From: Shimia aestuarii
Lineage (GTDB): Bacteria > Pseudomonadota > Alphaproteobacteria > Rhodobacterales > Rhodobacteraceae
DNA length: 64,000 nucleotides
Assembly: GCF_022814865.1 (NCBI RefSeq)
Contig: NZ_JAKVRD010000006.1
Span: 1-64,000 of the forward strand
Reading direction: 5' to 3'
Part shown: one piece after another, positions 8,885 to 17,985 of the stretch
Layout of the letters: each line of letters begins with the position of its first letter
Position numbering within the stretch: the first letter of the stretch is position 1
The notes under the pieces: model-generated
The model's database searches: none
Seen by the model: the letters and a program-made list of their open reading frames with translations, nothing else
What the model was told of the DNA's origin: nothing
Translations under genes and position numbers: made by a program

Positions 8885-8961
8885 TGGTAGGCCCGGCAGG
8901 ACTTGAACCCGCAACCAAAGCGTTATGAGCGCTCTGCTCTAACCAATTGAGCTACAGGCCC
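8885..8961 (-). tRNA. tRNA with CAT anticodon (tRNA-Ile2 or elongator tRNA-Met)
   Basis: The minus strand gives a cloverleaf with anticodon loop CTCATAA, variable region TTGGTTG and T-loop GTTCAAGTC; CCA is encoded at 8885-8887. The first acceptor pair is a G-U wobble. A CAT anticodon fits elongator Met or the lysidine-modified Ile2 tRNA; the overall sequence looks closer to bacterial tRNA-Ile2 to me, but the two cannot be separated safely by eye. Confidence 0.93.
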
Positions 8962-9069
8962 TACCTTAACGCTCTTTTGCTAGCAGAAGGCGCGCCCGCG
9001 TCAAGGGTTGGCGTTGCCTCCGAGACAGCGATGGTCTAGTGCCTCTTCAAGCCAGAGATGGAGTATGAC

Positions 9070-10116
9070 ATGAGCGACGGCAAGAATGGCATCACCTACG
9101 CGGATGCAGGTGTGGATATTGATGCGGGCAATGCGCTCGTTGACCGGATCAAGCCTGCGGCCAAGCGCACATCGCGCTCGGGCGTGATGTCCGGTCTCGG
9201 CGGGTTTGGCGCGCTATTTGATCTCAAGGCAGCAGGTTATGAAGATCCGATCCTTGTCGGCGCGACCGACGGTGTCGGCACCAAGCTCCGGATCGCGATT
9301 GATACCGGAAATGTCGATGGGGTTGGGATAGATCTCGTGGCCATGTGCGTAAACGACCTTGTGTGCCAAGGCGCGGAACCGCTCTTCTTTCTCGACTATT
9401 TCGCGACCGGCAAACTCGAGACCGAGGTGGCCGCGCGGATTATCGAAGGGATTGCTGAGGGCTGTGTGCAGTCGGGCTGCGCCCTGATCGGTGGGGAAAC
9501 GGCGGAGATGCCGGGCATGTATGAGGCCGGGGATTTCGACCTCGCTGGGTTTGCTGTTGGCGCGATGGAACGCGGTACGGACCTTCCGGTCGATGTTTCC
9601 GAGGGTGATGTGCTGCTTGGACTTGCCTCGAACGGTGTGCATTCGAACGGCTATAGCCTCGTGCGCAAGCTTGTTGAGGTGTCTGGCCTTGGCTGGGACG
9701 ATGACTGTCCCTGGGCTGAGGGCACGCTTGGTGCCGCGCTTCTTGCGCCGACTCGTCTCTATGTCAAACAGGCGTTGGAAGCGGTGCGCGCTGGCGGTGT
9801 AAATGGGCTGGCCCATATCACTGGTGGCGGTCTGACTGAAAACTTGCCGCGGGTTCTTCCCGAGGGCCTTGGCGCAGAGATCGACTTGGGTGCTTGGGAG
9901 CTTCCGGCCGTCTTCAAGTGGCTGGCGCAAACTGGTGGCATGGCTGAGTCGGAGCTTCTCAAGACTTTTAACTGCGGCATTGGCATGATCCTCGTTGTCA
10001 AAGCGGAACGTGCGGATGCTTTGGCCGATCTGCTTGAAAAAGCCGGCGAAGATGTTTCGCGCCTCGGCACGGTCTCGGCAGGCGAGGGTATGCGCTACGC
10101 AGGCGCGCTCCTGTGA
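9070..10116 (+). CDS. purM: Phosphoribosylformylglycinamidine cyclo-ligase
   Basis: PurM closes the imidazole ring in purine synthesis, turning FGAM into AIR with ATP. The protein has the family signatures [37 protein letters not shown] and [16 protein letters not shown], and runs the usual 348 residues from the start chosen here. An upstream ATG at 9058 is in frame, but GGAG at 9060-9063 sits at the right distance for the ATG at 9070. The stop overlaps the purN start (GTG at 10113), so purMN form a coupled operon. The CAT-anticodon tRNA lies upstream on the other strand. Confidence 0.97.
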   Translation: MSDGKNGITYADAGVDIDAGNALVDRIKPAAKRTSRSGVMSGLGGFGALFDLKAAGYEDPILVGATDGVGTKLRIAIDTGNVDGVGIDLVAMCVNDLVCQGAEPLFFLDYFATGKLETEVAARIIEGIAEGCVQSGCALIGGETAEMPGMYEAGDFDLAGFAVGAMERGTDLPVDVSEGDVLLGLASNGVHSNGYSLVRKLVEVSGLGWDDDCPWAEGTLGAALLAPTRLYVKQALEAVRAGGVNGLAHITGGGLTENLPRVLPEGLGAEIDLGAWELPAVFKWLAQTGGMAESELLKTFNCGIGMILVVKAERADALADLLEKAGEDVSRLGTVSAGEGMRYAGALL

Positions 10117-10709
10117 AAAAGCGCGTCGCGATCTTCATTTCCGGCGGCGGCTCCAACATGGTGCGCCTCATCGAGGATATGCAGGCTGGCGATCATCCGG
10201 CTGAACCAGTGCTGGTTCTGGCGAACGATGCAGATGCAGGTGGGCTTGCTAAGGCGGCGGCGCTCGGTGTGCCGACAACTGTCGTTGACCACCGGCCCTT
10301 CAAAGGGGATCGAGTCGCTTTTGAGGCCGCGCTTCAGGCCGCTCTGGTAGAGGCTCGGCCTGACATTATCTGCCTTGCAGGGTTCATGCGTGTCCTGACA
10401 GAGGCGTTTGTCGCGCCTTGGGAAGGCAAGATGCTGAATATCCACCCTTCGTTGCTGCCAAAATATAAAGGGCTGCATACCCATGCCCGCGCCCTTGAGG
10501 CGGGGGACGCAGAACATGGGTGTTCCGTTCATCTTGTGACTCCTGCTCTCGACGATGGTCCGATCCTAGGACAGGCACGTGTCCCGGTCCTTGAAGGCGA
10601 CAGCCCGGACGACCTCGCCGCGCGTGTTCTGGTGCAGGAGCACAAGCTCTACCCTGCGGTCCTTCGGCGGTTCGCGGCAAATGATCTGCGTCCCGTCCTT
10701 CTTCCTTAG
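10113..10709 (+). CDS. purN: Phosphoribosylglycinamide formyltransferase
   Basis: PurN transfers a formyl group from 10-formyl-tetrahydrofolate to GAR in purine synthesis. The 198-residue protein has the phosphate loop ISGGGSNM, the catalytic pair in [12 protein letters not shown] (Asn and His) and the late Asp in [11 protein letters not shown]. It starts with GTG, and this start codon overlaps the purM stop, indicating translational coupling. The length is usual for the family. About 90 bp follow before rnd, which probably has its own promoter. Confidence 0.96.
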   Translation: MKKRVAIFISGGGSNMVRLIEDMQAGDHPAEPVLVLANDADAGGLAKAAALGVPTTVVDHRPFKGDRVAFEAALQAALVEARPDIICLAGFMRVLTEAFVAPWEGKMLNIHPSLLPKYKGLHTHARALEAGDAEHGCSVHLVTPALDDGPILGQARVPVLEGDSPDDLAARVLVQEHKLYPAVLRRFAANDLRPVLLP

Positions 10710-10800
10710 AACGGCGTTTCGCACCTATTTGCAATTCCCGCGCATTCGCCGTAGTTCTTTGGAGCAGGGAGCGAGCAATATACATAGAAGAACTCCGCGT

Positions 10801-11958
10801 ATGAAAACACTGACGACGACTGAGGAACTGGCACAGTTTTGCGAACTGGCGCGCACGAAACCCTATGTCACGATCGACACCGAATTCCTCAGAGAGCGGA
10901 CCTATTTTTCAAAACTCTGCCTGATCCAGATGGCTATTCCGGATCATGAGGGCGATGATGCGGTTCTCGTTGACCCGCTTGTTGGCGATCTCTCTCTCGA
11001 GCCTCTCTATGATCTCTTCCGCGATACCTCCGTGGTGAAGGTCTTTCATGCCGCGCGGCAGGATCTCGAGATTTTCTTTGTCGAAGCCAAGGTCTTCCCT
11101 GATCCTCTTTTCGACACACAGGTTGCCGCGATGGTCTGTGGCTTTGGTGAGCAAGTGGGCTATGAGACCCTCGTGCGGAAGATCGCCAAGCAAAGCCTCG
11201 ATAAGTCGAGCCGCTTTACAGATTGGTCGCGCCGCCCATTGACCGAGGCACAGCAGAAATACGCCCTCGGAGATGTGACGCACTTGCGCCGGATCTACGA
11301 GTTCTTGGCAGATAAACTTGAAGAGACAGGCCGCGCTCATTGGGTCGCTGAAGAGCTTCGTGTTCTGACCAATCCCGAAACCTACACCGTGCGTCCGTCC
11401 GAGGCCTGGAAACGGGTCAAGACACGTACAGTGACACCAAAGTTTCTCGCCGTCGTGCGAGAGCTCGCGCGGTTCCGTGAGGGGTATGCGCAGAGCCGCA
11501 ATATCCCCCGCAACAGGGTCTTCAAGGATGATGCGCTTGTAGAACTGGCATCCACCAAACCCAAGAATCTTCAGGACTTGGGGCGCTCTCGTCTCTTGTT
11601 GCGCGAAGCACGTAAAGGTGAGATCGCCGAGGGAATCCTGAGCGCGATCAAGAACGGTGTGGAGTGTCGCGCAGACGAGATGCCGACACCCGATAAGACC
11701 CGCGATAAGTTGCAGGTCAATCCAGCGCTCGCTGATCTCCTGCGGGTTCTGCTCAAGGCGCGCACTGAAAGCTCGGGGGTCGCGGCAAAGCTCATTGCGA
11801 CGGCGGCAGATCTCGATGCGATCGCAGCAGGACTGCGAGATGTACCCGCATTGAGCGGGTGGCGCCGTGAGGTTTTCGGTGATGAAGCGATTCAGCTTTG
11901 TGAAGGCAAGATTGCCTTGGCCGCGAAGGGCAACAACGTGAAGGTTGTGCCGCTCTAA
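10801..11958 (+). CDS. rnd: Ribonuclease D
   Basis: A 3'-5' exoribonuclease of the DEDD group that trims tRNA precursors. The 385 residues start with KTLTTTEELAQFCELA; exonuclease motif I is IDTEFLRE, motif II FHAARQDLEIFF and motif III QKYALGDVTHLRRIYEF. An HRDC domain follows (RELARFREGYAQSRNIPRNR). The frame is open far upstream into purN, but the ATG at 10801 fits the known N-terminus. It stands alone after purMN and converges on the lipoprotein gene. Confidence 0.96.
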   Translation: MKTLTTTEELAQFCELARTKPYVTIDTEFLRERTYFSKLCLIQMAIPDHEGDDAVLVDPLVGDLSLEPLYDLFRDTSVVKVFHAARQDLEIFFVEAKVFPDPLFDTQVAAMVCGFGEQVGYETLVRKIAKQSLDKSSRFTDWSRRPLTEAQQKYALGDVTHLRRIYEFLADKLEETGRAHWVAEELRVLTNPETYTVRPSEAWKRVKTRTVTPKFLAVVRELARFREGYAQSRNIPRNRVFKDDALVELASTKPKNLQDLGRSRLLLREARKGEIAEGILSAIKNGVECRADEMPTPDKTRDKLQVNPALADLLRVLLKARTESSGVAAKLIATAADLDAIAAGLRDVPALSGWRREVFGDEAIQLCEGKIALAAKGNNVKVVPL

Positions 11959-11966
11959 TCAGCGTT

Positions 11967-11988
11967 GCGCGGCGTCTTAGCGCCGCGC
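11967..11988. terminator. Hairpin between convergent rnd and lipoprotein genes
   Basis: GCGCGGCG (11967-11974) pairs perfectly with CGCCGCGC (11981-11988) around a 6-nt loop. It covers the stop codon of the lipoprotein gene. No U-run follows on either strand, so the terminator role rests on position and stability alone. Confidence 0.5.
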
Positions 11989-12483
11989 CTGCCGGGCGTT
12001 GCTCTGGGAATAAACCTTGATCACCCGGACGCCTTCGAGTTGTTGGTTCGTCAGTTTGTGGCCAACGATCAAACGCCGCGCCGATGCCGGGCCCACCGGA
12101 TAGCGCGGGTTCTGAACCGCTTTCATATCATAGCTCAATACGCCCTTGACCGGCTTGCCTTCATTGCGTGGATCAAGCTTGATCGCGTAGCCACCTTGCA
12201 CTGTCCCAGTGCCGGTTGCCCGGATGATGGCACCGCCCGGCGTGCGCTCCACGCGCAGCTCATCCACACTCGCGACTGGTGTTCCAAGATAGCCCGGGTC
12301 CGGTCGCTTCCCAAGAAGACCAGGACCTTCTTGCGGAATAAGCGGGTTCTGTTTGGCTCTTTCTTCCTCGGTCAGCGCAACCTCTTCACTGCCCCCGAAC
12401 CAATTGAACGGATTGAGACGGCTCGAACAGGCGCTGACACCAAGTGCAGCGACGAGGAAAAGAATCGTGACGGAATTGCGCAT
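11977..12483 (-). CDS. Putative outer-membrane or periplasmic lipoprotein
   Basis: A 168-residue protein with a lipoprotein signal peptide: hydrophobic TILFLVAALGV and lipobox VSAC with the acylated Cys at about residue 19. The mature part starts SSRLNPFNWFGG, a linker seen in many Rhodobacterales lipoproteins of unknown function. The C-terminal half is basic and ends in ARQARR. No enzymatic motif was recognised. It is divergent from sufE, with about 120 bp between. A structural envelope role is possible but not shown. Confidence 0.85.
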   Translation of the reverse strand: MRNSVTILFLVAALGVSACSSRLNPFNWFGGSEEVALTEEERAKQNPLIPQEGPGLLGKRPDPGYLGTPVASVDELRVERTPGGAIIRATGTGTVQGGYAIKLDPRNEGKPVKGVLSYDMKAVQNPRYPVGPASARRLIVGHKLTNQQLEGVRVIKVYSQSNARQARR

Positions 12484-12606
12484 CAGCTCGACCTCTTAGC
12501 GTTTGTTATGGGTTAGCGGATTGAGCGCCGCTTGAAAAGCACCAAGCGGGGCTGGACCTTTTGCAAAGACGGTTCTAACTCATGGAAAAGCGATTGGGAG
12601 AGCAAG

Positions 12607-13017
12607 ATGGCAACTGCGGCATTCGAGGAAATCGTCGAAGATTTCGAGTTCATCGAAGATTGGGAAGATCGCTATCGGCACGTCATCGATCTTGGAAAGG
12701 CGATGGAGCCGCTCGACGATGCACTAAAGGTGCCCGCAACCAAGGTTGATGGCTGCGCCTCACAAGTCTGGCTTCATCCTCGGATCGAGGCCGGGGTCTT
12801 CAGTTTCGAAGGCGATAGCGATGCGATGATCGTGCGCGGTCTGATCGCCGTCTTGCGCGCACTCTACAATGACATCCCAGTCGTCAACGTCGGCAAGGTA
12901 GATGCGCGGGCAGAATTTGAACGCCTTGGCCTCAACGAACACCTGTCATCGCAACGTTCTAATGGACTCCGCGCTATGATCGAAAGAATCCGCTCCGTGG
13001 CTGCTGAAGCGGCTTAG
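12607..13017 (+). CDS. sufE: Cysteine desulfuration protein SufE
   Basis: SufE accepts sulfur from the cysteine desulfurase SufS and passes it to the SUF scaffold for Fe-S cluster assembly. The 136 residues show FEEIVEDFEFIEDWEDRY and the active-site Cys in KVDGCASQVW (about residue 51). The ATG at 12607 is preceded by GGGAG at a good distance and gives the normal family length; the longer frame from 12532 is not needed. It lies apart from any suf operon in this window. It is convergent with the small RHH gene. Confidence 0.95.
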   Translation: MATAAFEEIVEDFEFIEDWEDRYRHVIDLGKAMEPLDDALKVPATKVDGCASQVWLHPRIEAGVFSFEGDSDAMIVRGLIAVLRALYNDIPVVNVGKVDARAEFERLGLNEHLSSQRSNGLRAMIERIRSVAAEAA

Positions 13018-13023
13018 GTCGGA

Positions 13024-13245
13024 TCAGTTCGCATCCCGGTAGTAGCGAAGAACATAGAGACGTATCGCGGTCGCGAGGCCCGTTTCTATATCCCGCTCTG
13101 CATCAATTTGTGCCGCCAATTCGTTGATTGCCAAGGTTTTCTTGTCAGCGATTTCACGAAACGCACGCCAGAAGTCATCCTCCAGTGAGACACTAGTGCG
13201 GTGGCCGCGCAAAGTCAGAGAGCGTTTGATCGGTCGCGCGCTCAT
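13024..13245 (-). CDS. Ribbon-helix-helix domain protein
   Basis: A 73-residue protein whose centre, HRTSVSLEDDFWRAFREIA, is a ribbon-helix-helix (RHH_4) DNA-binding fold: a beta strand followed by two helices. Such proteins bind DNA as dimers; the target is unknown. It is the last gene of a fumC operon, and its start overlaps the stop of the DUF4169 gene by four bases (ATGA). The conserved position behind fumC and DUF4169 in Rhodobacterales suggests a housekeeping link, but none is known to me. Confidence 0.85.
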   Translation of the reverse strand: MSARPIKRSLTLRGHRTSVSLEDDFWRAFREIADKKTLAINELAAQIDAERDIETGLATAIRLYVLRYYRDAN

Positions 13246-13421
13246 GGCTCGTCGCGCTTGTTGCCATCGAGATGGGCTTTGGCCTTTGCAGCCTCTGATT
13301 CATCCCGAGCGCGTTCCGCTTTGGTACGCCCGAATTTCACGGAATTTTCCTGAGCGCGGGCCTTCTTGGCGGCCCGCGCTTTTTCTTTTCGAAACCGGTT
13401 CAGGTTAACCGGATCGGCCAT
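13242..13421 (-). CDS. DUF4169 family small basic protein
   Basis: A short gene of 59 residues. The product begins ADPVNLNRFRKEKARAAKKA and is strongly basic and helical, with FGRTKAERARDE in the middle, as in DUF4169 proteins of Rhodobacterales. Its ATG shares one base with the fumC stop, and its stop overlaps the next start, so three genes are read as one coupled unit. The function is unknown. The charge pattern suggests nucleic-acid contact or a long solvent-exposed helix; that is only inference. Confidence 0.88.
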   Translation of the reverse strand: MADPVNLNRFRKEKARAAKKARAQENSVKFGRTKAERARDESEAAKAKAHLDGNKRDEP

Positions 13422-14815
13422 TAGTCCTTGGGACCAATCATTTGTTCGGGACGCACGACCTTTTCGAAGGTCTCTTCGTCCACAAAGCCAAGCGCAATGG
13501 CCTCTTCCTTGAGGGTTGTGCCATTCTTGTGGGCAGTCTTCGCCACTTTGGTCGCGTTATCGTAGCCGATCGTGGGTGCGAGCGCGGTCACCAGCATGAG
13601 CGATTCCTTCATCAGCTTCTCGATGCGCGGCTCATTGGCCTTAATACCGAGGAGCATACGCTCGGTGAAGCTATCTGCGACATCGCCCAGAAGCTGGATC
13701 GACTGCAGCAGGTTGTAGCTCATCATCGGATTGTAGACGTTGAGCTCGAAATGGCCCTGCGATCCCGCGAAGGTCATTGCGGCGTTGTTGCCCATGACAT
13801 GCGCTGCGACCTGGGTCATGGCTTCTGCCTGGGTCGGGTTAACCTTGCCCGGCATGATCGACGAGCCAGGTTCGTTTTCCGGCAGGATCAGTTCGCCAAG
13901 CCCGGAGCGCGGGCCCGAGCCAAGGAAGCGGATATCGTTGGCGATCTTGTACATCGCGCCCGCGACAGTCGCGAGAGCGCCAGACATAAAGACCATCGCA
14001 TCATGCGCGGCAAGCGACTCGAACTTGTTCGGGGCGGTGACAAAGGGCAGGCCGGTGATCTCGGCCATATGCGCAGCAACGGCTTCGCCCCAACCATTTT
14101 GGGTGTTGAGCCCGGTGCCGACGGCTGTGCCGCCTTGCGCGAGTTCGTAGATCCCCGGAAGCGCCGCTTCCACGCGCGCAATCCCCTGACGGATTTGGTG
14201 TGCGTAGCCGGAGAATTCCTGACCCAGGGTGAGCGGAGTCGCATCCTGCGTGTGGGTGCGGCCGATTTTGATGATGTCTTTGAATTCCTCGGACTTCTGC
14301 TCAAGCCCCTCGGCGAGTTTCTTCAGGCCCGGCATGAGCACGTCACGCACGGACATCGCCGTTGCGATATGCATTGCAGTGGGGAAAGTGTCGTTTGAGG
14401 ACTGGCCCATGTTGCAGTGATCGTTGGGGTGGACCGGGTCTTTGGAACCGATAACACCACCAAGGATTTCGATGGCGCGGTTCGCGATCACTTCGTTGGA
14501 GTTCATGTTCGATTGGGTTCCCGAACCGGTTTGCCAAACAACAAGCGGAAAGTTGTCATCGAACTTGCCTTCGATCACTTCACCCGCGGCCTGGATCACG
14601 GCATCAGCGATTTTCGCGTCGAGCTTGCCCGTTGCCTTGTTTTCCATGGCGCAAGCCTTCTTGATCACGCCGAGCGCGCGGACGATCGCCACGGGCTGTT
14701 TTTCCCAGCCGATGGGAAAGTTCATGATCGAACGCTGGGTCTGGGCGCCCCAATACTTGTCTGTAGGAACCTCGAGCGGGCCAAAGCTATCGGTTTCGGT
14801 GCGGGTCTGGGTCAT
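13421..14815 (-). CDS. fumC: Class II fumarate hydratase
   Basis: FumC adds water to fumarate to make malate in the TCA cycle and is the iron-independent, heat-stable type. The protein has the superfamily signature [13 protein letters not shown], the N-terminal [20 protein letters not shown] and [15 protein letters not shown]. The ATG at 14815 follows GGAG at eight bases and gives the normal length of about 464 residues; a longer frame starts 12 codons upstream. DUF4169 and RHH genes follow in the same operon; sspB lies about 100 bp upstream on the same strand. Confidence 0.97.
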   Translation of the reverse strand: MTQTRTETDSFGPLEVPTDKYWGAQTQRSIMNFPIGWEKQPVAIVRALGVIKKACAMENKATGKLDAKIADAVIQAAGEVIEGKFDDNFPLVVWQTGSGTQSNMNSNEVIANRAIEILGGVIGSKDPVHPNDHCNMGQSSNDTFPTAMHIATAMSVRDVLMPGLKKLAEGLEQKSEEFKDIIKIGRTHTQDATPLTLGQEFSGYAHQIRQGIARVEAALPGIYELAQGGTAVGTGLNTQNGWGEAVAAHMAEITGLPFVTAPNKFESLAAHDAMVFMSGALATVAGAMYKIANDIRFLGSGPRSGLGELILPENEPGSSIMPGKVNPTQAEAMTQVAAHVMGNNAAMTFAGSQGHFELNVYNPMMSYNLLQSIQLLGDVADSFTERMLLGIKANEPRIEKLMKESLMLVTALAPTIGYDNATKVAKTAHKNGTTLKEEAIALGFVDEETFEKVVRPEQMIGPKD

Positions 14816-14919
14816 CGGTCGTGCTCCGTAACATTTGTCAGCCCGTGTCATAGAGAAACGGGGGCAGAAATCAATACAGTATACCGTTGGATACCGGCGC
14901 CTGCGACGGTGCAGCGCGC

Positions 14920-15393
14920 CTAGGTCTTACGGAAGCTATCCAGACTCACCACATCGGCGTCCTTGTGCGTTTCCTCAGCTTCGTCCACGTCGAGAGGCTC
15001 TTCGGGCGCGACCTCTAGGTCATCCTCACCCTCATCCTCCTCTTGAGTCTCAAAGCGCAGGCCGAACTCGACAGATGGATCCACGAAGGTCTTGATCGCA
15101 TCGTAGGGAATATAAAGAGGTTCGGGAGAGTCGCCGAAGTTCAAAGTCACCGAGAAGCCTTCGTCACTGACTTCTAGGTTCTCGTACCAATGCTGCATGA
15201 CAACGGTCATTTCACCAGGGTAGCGATCCATCAACCAGTCTGCGATCCGAACATCTGGGTGGTGGGTGTCGAAGGTGATGAAGAAGTGATGTTCACCGGG
15301 TAGACCATTGGCCTCGATGTCTTTCAACACCTCTTGGATGAGGCTGCGCATGGCGCGGTGCATCAGATTTCCGTAGTCGATCGTGCGGGTCAT
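14920..15393 (-). CDS. sspB: ClpXP adaptor SspB (alphaproteobacterial type)
   Basis: The 157-residue protein matches the alpha form of SspB, which delivers ssrA-tagged proteins to the ClpXP protease. The folded part ([45 protein letters not shown]) is followed by an acidic linker and a C-terminal stretch [11 protein letters not shown], which would be the ClpX-binding tail. The gene for the tag itself (ssrA) lies about 2 kb away at 17345-17620. sspB is upstream of fumC on the same strand and may be co-transcribed. Confidence 0.94.
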   Translation of the reverse strand: MTRTIDYGNLMHRAMRSLIQEVLKDIEANGLPGEHHFFITFDTHHPDVRIADWLMDRYPGEMTVVMQHWYENLEVSDEGFSVTLNFGDSPEPLYIPYDAIKTFVDPSVEFGLRFETQEEDEGEDDLEVAPEEPLDVDEAEETHKDADVVSLDSFRKT

Positions 15394-15456
15394 TGAGAGG
15401 CCTCGGTTTAGCTGTCTTCACCATAAGAGATTCGGCGGGAAACAAAAGATGTGCGA

Positions 15457-16719
15457 TCAAAAAACCATAGGCACGACGAGAGCAAGGCCGGTTGCGACAC
15501 AGGAGAGGACAAGAAGTGTGCGTAGCAGAGACTGTCGGAGCCAGAGGAACAGGAGCGCCGCAAGGCCGGTTAGGGCAAGCGGGACAGTGCGCAGCGAATC
15601 CAACTCCGGCAGCAAGCCAAAGCCCGTCTCGTGCAGTGTTCCGAAGAGAAGATGCAGCGCGAACCAGAGGCTCAGGTTGGCAATGACACCGAGCACCGCG
15701 GCGGAAATGGATTGAAGCGCAGCGGTAAGACGCGGTTGTGCAAGGAGGGTCTCGACATAGGGCGCGGCGGCGAAAATCCATAAGAAACAGGGGACAAACG
15801 TGACCCACAGGGTAAGGATGCTGGCTGCGATAGCCATACGCCAGCCCCCTTCGAGATAGCCGGCAAGTTGGCCTGTGAACTGTGTCACGAGGATAAGCGG
15901 GCCGGGGGTCGTCTCAGCCAAGCCGAGCGCGTCCATCATCTGCGATGTATCGAGCCAGCCGTGGTCTTGCACGACCGCTTGCACCATGTAGGCAAGAACG
16001 GCGTAGGCACCGCCAAAGGTCACCACGGCGAGCTTGGAAAAGAAAAGGGCGATATCGGTCAGGAAGGTATAGCCAAGCGCATAGCACAAAACGATAGGTG
16101 CGACCCAGAGCGCGCCCCAAAGAAGAACTGTGCGCAGAAGGCGGCTTGTCGATGTCACGGGAGGCGGCACGGGTGCCGACTCGGGCTCGCTGCGCGTCAC
16201 GGCTCCGAGAAGAGCCGCGAGAAAAATCACCGCCGGGAAAGGCAATAGGCCGGTATAGAGGGCAAAGAACGCAGCGATTGAGATAGCAATATTTTTCTTT
16301 GAAGTCAGAACCTTGGCACCAAGGCGCGCAAGCGCTTGTAAGACGATCGCGACGACGGTGGCCTGCACGCCGAGAAATGCTGCAGCGACAAGCGGCAAGG
16401 ATCCGAAAGCGATATAAAGCGCGCCGAGAAGGGCGATGGTCAGCGCTCCTGGCAACACGAAGAGGCCGCCACCGATGAGGCCACCAGGTACGCCGCGCAA
16501 GCGCCAGCCAGAATAGGTTGCGAGCTGCATCGCTTCCGGGCCGGGCAGAAGCATGCAGAAAGACAGCGCACCGAGGAACTGTTTCTCCGAGAGCCATTGG
16601 CGGTCATCGACGAGTTCACGATGCATCAGGCTGATTTGGGCTGCGGGGCCGCCGAAAGACAAACAACCAATGCGTCCAAAGACACGGATCAGGTCGGAGA
16701 GGGGCGTAGGCGCAGACAT
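15457..16719 (-). CDS. chrA: Chromate efflux transporter ChrA
   Basis: A two-domain member of the CHR family, which exports chromate by proton antiport. It has about ten hydrophobic segments over 420 residues. The N-terminal half shows the CHR signature FGRIGCLSFGGPAAQISLMH with LLPGPEAMQLATYSGWR; the second half repeats it as FSKLAVVTFGGAYAVLAYM and AETTPGPLILVTQFTG. The ATG at 16719 is preferred to a TTG three codons upstream. No chrB-type regulator lies beside it. The family call is firm; the natural substrate may be another oxyanion such as sulfate. Confidence 0.93.
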   Translation of the reverse strand: MSAPTPLSDLIRVFGRIGCLSFGGPAAQISLMHRELVDDRQWLSEKQFLGALSFCMLLPGPEAMQLATYSGWRLRGVPGGLIGGGLFVLPGALTIALLGALYIAFGSLPLVAAAFLGVQATVVAIVLQALARLGAKVLTSKKNIAISIAAFFALYTGLLPFPAVIFLAALLGAVTRSEPESAPVPPPVTSTSRLLRTVLLWGALWVAPIVLCYALGYTFLTDIALFFSKLAVVTFGGAYAVLAYMVQAVVQDHGWLDTSQMMDALGLAETTPGPLILVTQFTGQLAGYLEGGWRMAIAASILTLWVTFVPCFLWIFAAAPYVETLLAQPRLTAALQSISAAVLGVIANLSLWFALHLLFGTLHETGFGLLPELDSLRTVPLALTGLAALLFLWLRQSLLRTLLVLSCVATGLALVVPMVF

Positions 16720-16796
16720 GTCCAGCAACGACCACGCCGGGGCGATTCCTGCAAGGGTTAATGAAACCTTACGACGTCGCGCGCCTCCCGAAACAA

Positions 16797-17222
16797 CTAA
16801 CCGATCCTCTGGCCCGTGAGGCAGAGAGCGAGGGAATTGGGGGGGAGGAGGCCGATTTGTTCGAAGAAGGCCATGAAATCGAAGCTGTTGTAGGTTTCGA
16901 CCATCTTATTTTCGCGGAAACGCGCAAAAAGTTGGCCGGAGCCGACCACTGGCTTGCCTGTGGCGCTATCGGTGACGCGCATGGAGTAGAGCGCGGCGGC
17001 CCAATCGCCGTCTTCCATGACCTTGTCGAGGGCAACATGCACATCCTCGACCATTGCGAGAAACATCGGCACCAATTCGCGAAATTCGTCTGGGCCGACC
17101 TGCATCTCAGGTAGGAGCCCGGCGGCGTGGGTCTCGGGGCAGAACATCTCGTCAATGGCATCGAGATCGCCCTCGACCCAAACGCGGCGAAACCAATCCT
17201 CAAGAATCCGTTGCTTTGTCAT
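16797..17222 (-). CDS. SnoaL-like / NTF2-fold protein
   Basis: A 141-residue protein of the NTF2-like superfamily: FRRVWVEGDLDAIDEMF at the N-terminus, then GPDEFRELVPMF, and the strands GSGQLFARFRENKMVE near the end. SnoaL-like ester cyclases and related binding proteins share this pattern. The substrate cannot be predicted from sequence. Apparently single-gene: 77 bp separate it from chrA downstream, and the tmRNA gene lies upstream. Confidence 0.85.
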   Translation of the reverse strand: MTKQRILEDWFRRVWVEGDLDAIDEMFCPETHAAGLLPEMQVGPDEFRELVPMFLAMVEDVHVALDKVMEDGDWAAALYSMRVTDSATGKPVVGSGQLFARFRENKMVETYNSFDFMAFFEQIGLLPPNSLALCLTGQRIG

Positions 17223-17344
17223 GGGGTTACAACCCTTTTCGCATGTCGTGTGCGAAACAGGATAGGGGGCAAGCCTGACGAAACAGTTAAGGGAAATGGA
17301 AGTGCAGGCTTCTGTTGCCAGGTGCCTGCGAACCCCGCCTGACC

Positions 17345-17620
17345 TTGCTAGAGATCAGGACTTAAAGTTCGGTTTTTCCAACAGCTTACGCTGCGAGAGC
17401 AACCGGAGCACGATTGTCATTTGCAATTGTACAGTTTTCGCCGGTAACGGTGGCAGACAGCCGAGACAAAGCTAACCCCTTTAGACGTTCGTCGATCCTA
17501 TTTCGGCCCCAAGTCCTTCAAATGAAAGGGTTATTGGTGGAGCCGCCGGGTACCGCCCCCGGGTCCGATCCGCTTATTACGAGCGCGTTTATGTCCATAG
17601 TCCCCGAAGAGACAGGTCAT
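17345..17620 (-). ncRNA. ssrA: tmRNA (ssrA), circularly permuted two-piece form
   Basis: Read on the minus strand, the acceptor piece comes first and ends GGCTCCACCA (CCA at 17537-17535). A 24-nt spacer (17534-17511) follows, and then the coding piece starts GGGGCCGAAATAGG at 17510. The tag frame runs 17424-17386, GCA to TAA, and reads ANDNRAPVALAA. This 3'-half-first order is the permuted alphaproteobacterial type, where the spacer is removed to leave two RNAs. tmRNA rescues stalled ribosomes and tags the product for ClpXP, helped by SspB. The outer ends are approximate. Confidence 0.93.
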
Positions 17621-17774
17621 AAATAGGCAAGCATCGCACCGGATTCAAGGGATTCGCGGCGGGAGTGTTAACGGCGAAACCCCATGTCGGTATCACGTCG
17701 GTATTACGTCGGTATTGCATATGTGCGAGGGGCTTAGAGGCGAGTGTGAAGGATGCGCGCGGTGGGGTAAGGGG

Positions 17775-17951
17775 TTAACGAAATCGTTTGAAGATTTCGG
17801 GCCCTTTTCTTTGAAAGACCACGTGCCAGCCGACAAAGCGGTCGATGTCGCGGGCCTTGCGACGGATCACGCGGCCTACACGCGCGGCGCGGGACGAGAA
17901 GAGATCGCGTAGCCAAAGGTCCGCATCGAGAGGGGAGCGTGTCTTGTGCAT
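17775..17951 (-). CDS. Small basic hypothetical protein
   Basis: A 58-residue frame starting with HKTRSPLDADLWLRDLFSS and continuing RAARVGRVIRRKARDIDRF. The pattern LFSxxAAxxGxVxRRxxxDxxRxVG resembles short basic proteins of Rhodobacterales that are often labelled hypothetical or, misleadingly, phosphoribosylanthranilate isomerase fragments. It lies 35 bp behind the GntR gene on the same strand. No strong ribosome-binding site is seen before the ATG, and a GTG five codons upstream is an alternative. Function unknown. Confidence 0.5.
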   Translation of the reverse strand: MHKTRSPLDADLWLRDLFSSRAARVGRVIRRKARDIDRFVGWHVVFQRKGPEIFKRFR

Positions 17952-17985
17952 GGGATGAATGTCCACGCGATTGGGAAAGCTCGGA

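Noticed and set aside
8885..8961. An integration site at the CAT-anticodon tRNA
   Set aside because: No integrase or foreign-looking DNA adjoins it; purM and the kinase gene flank it directly.
17414..17626. Plus-strand ORF of 70 codons across the tmRNA region
   Set aside because: The region is explained by the permuted tmRNA on the minus strand.
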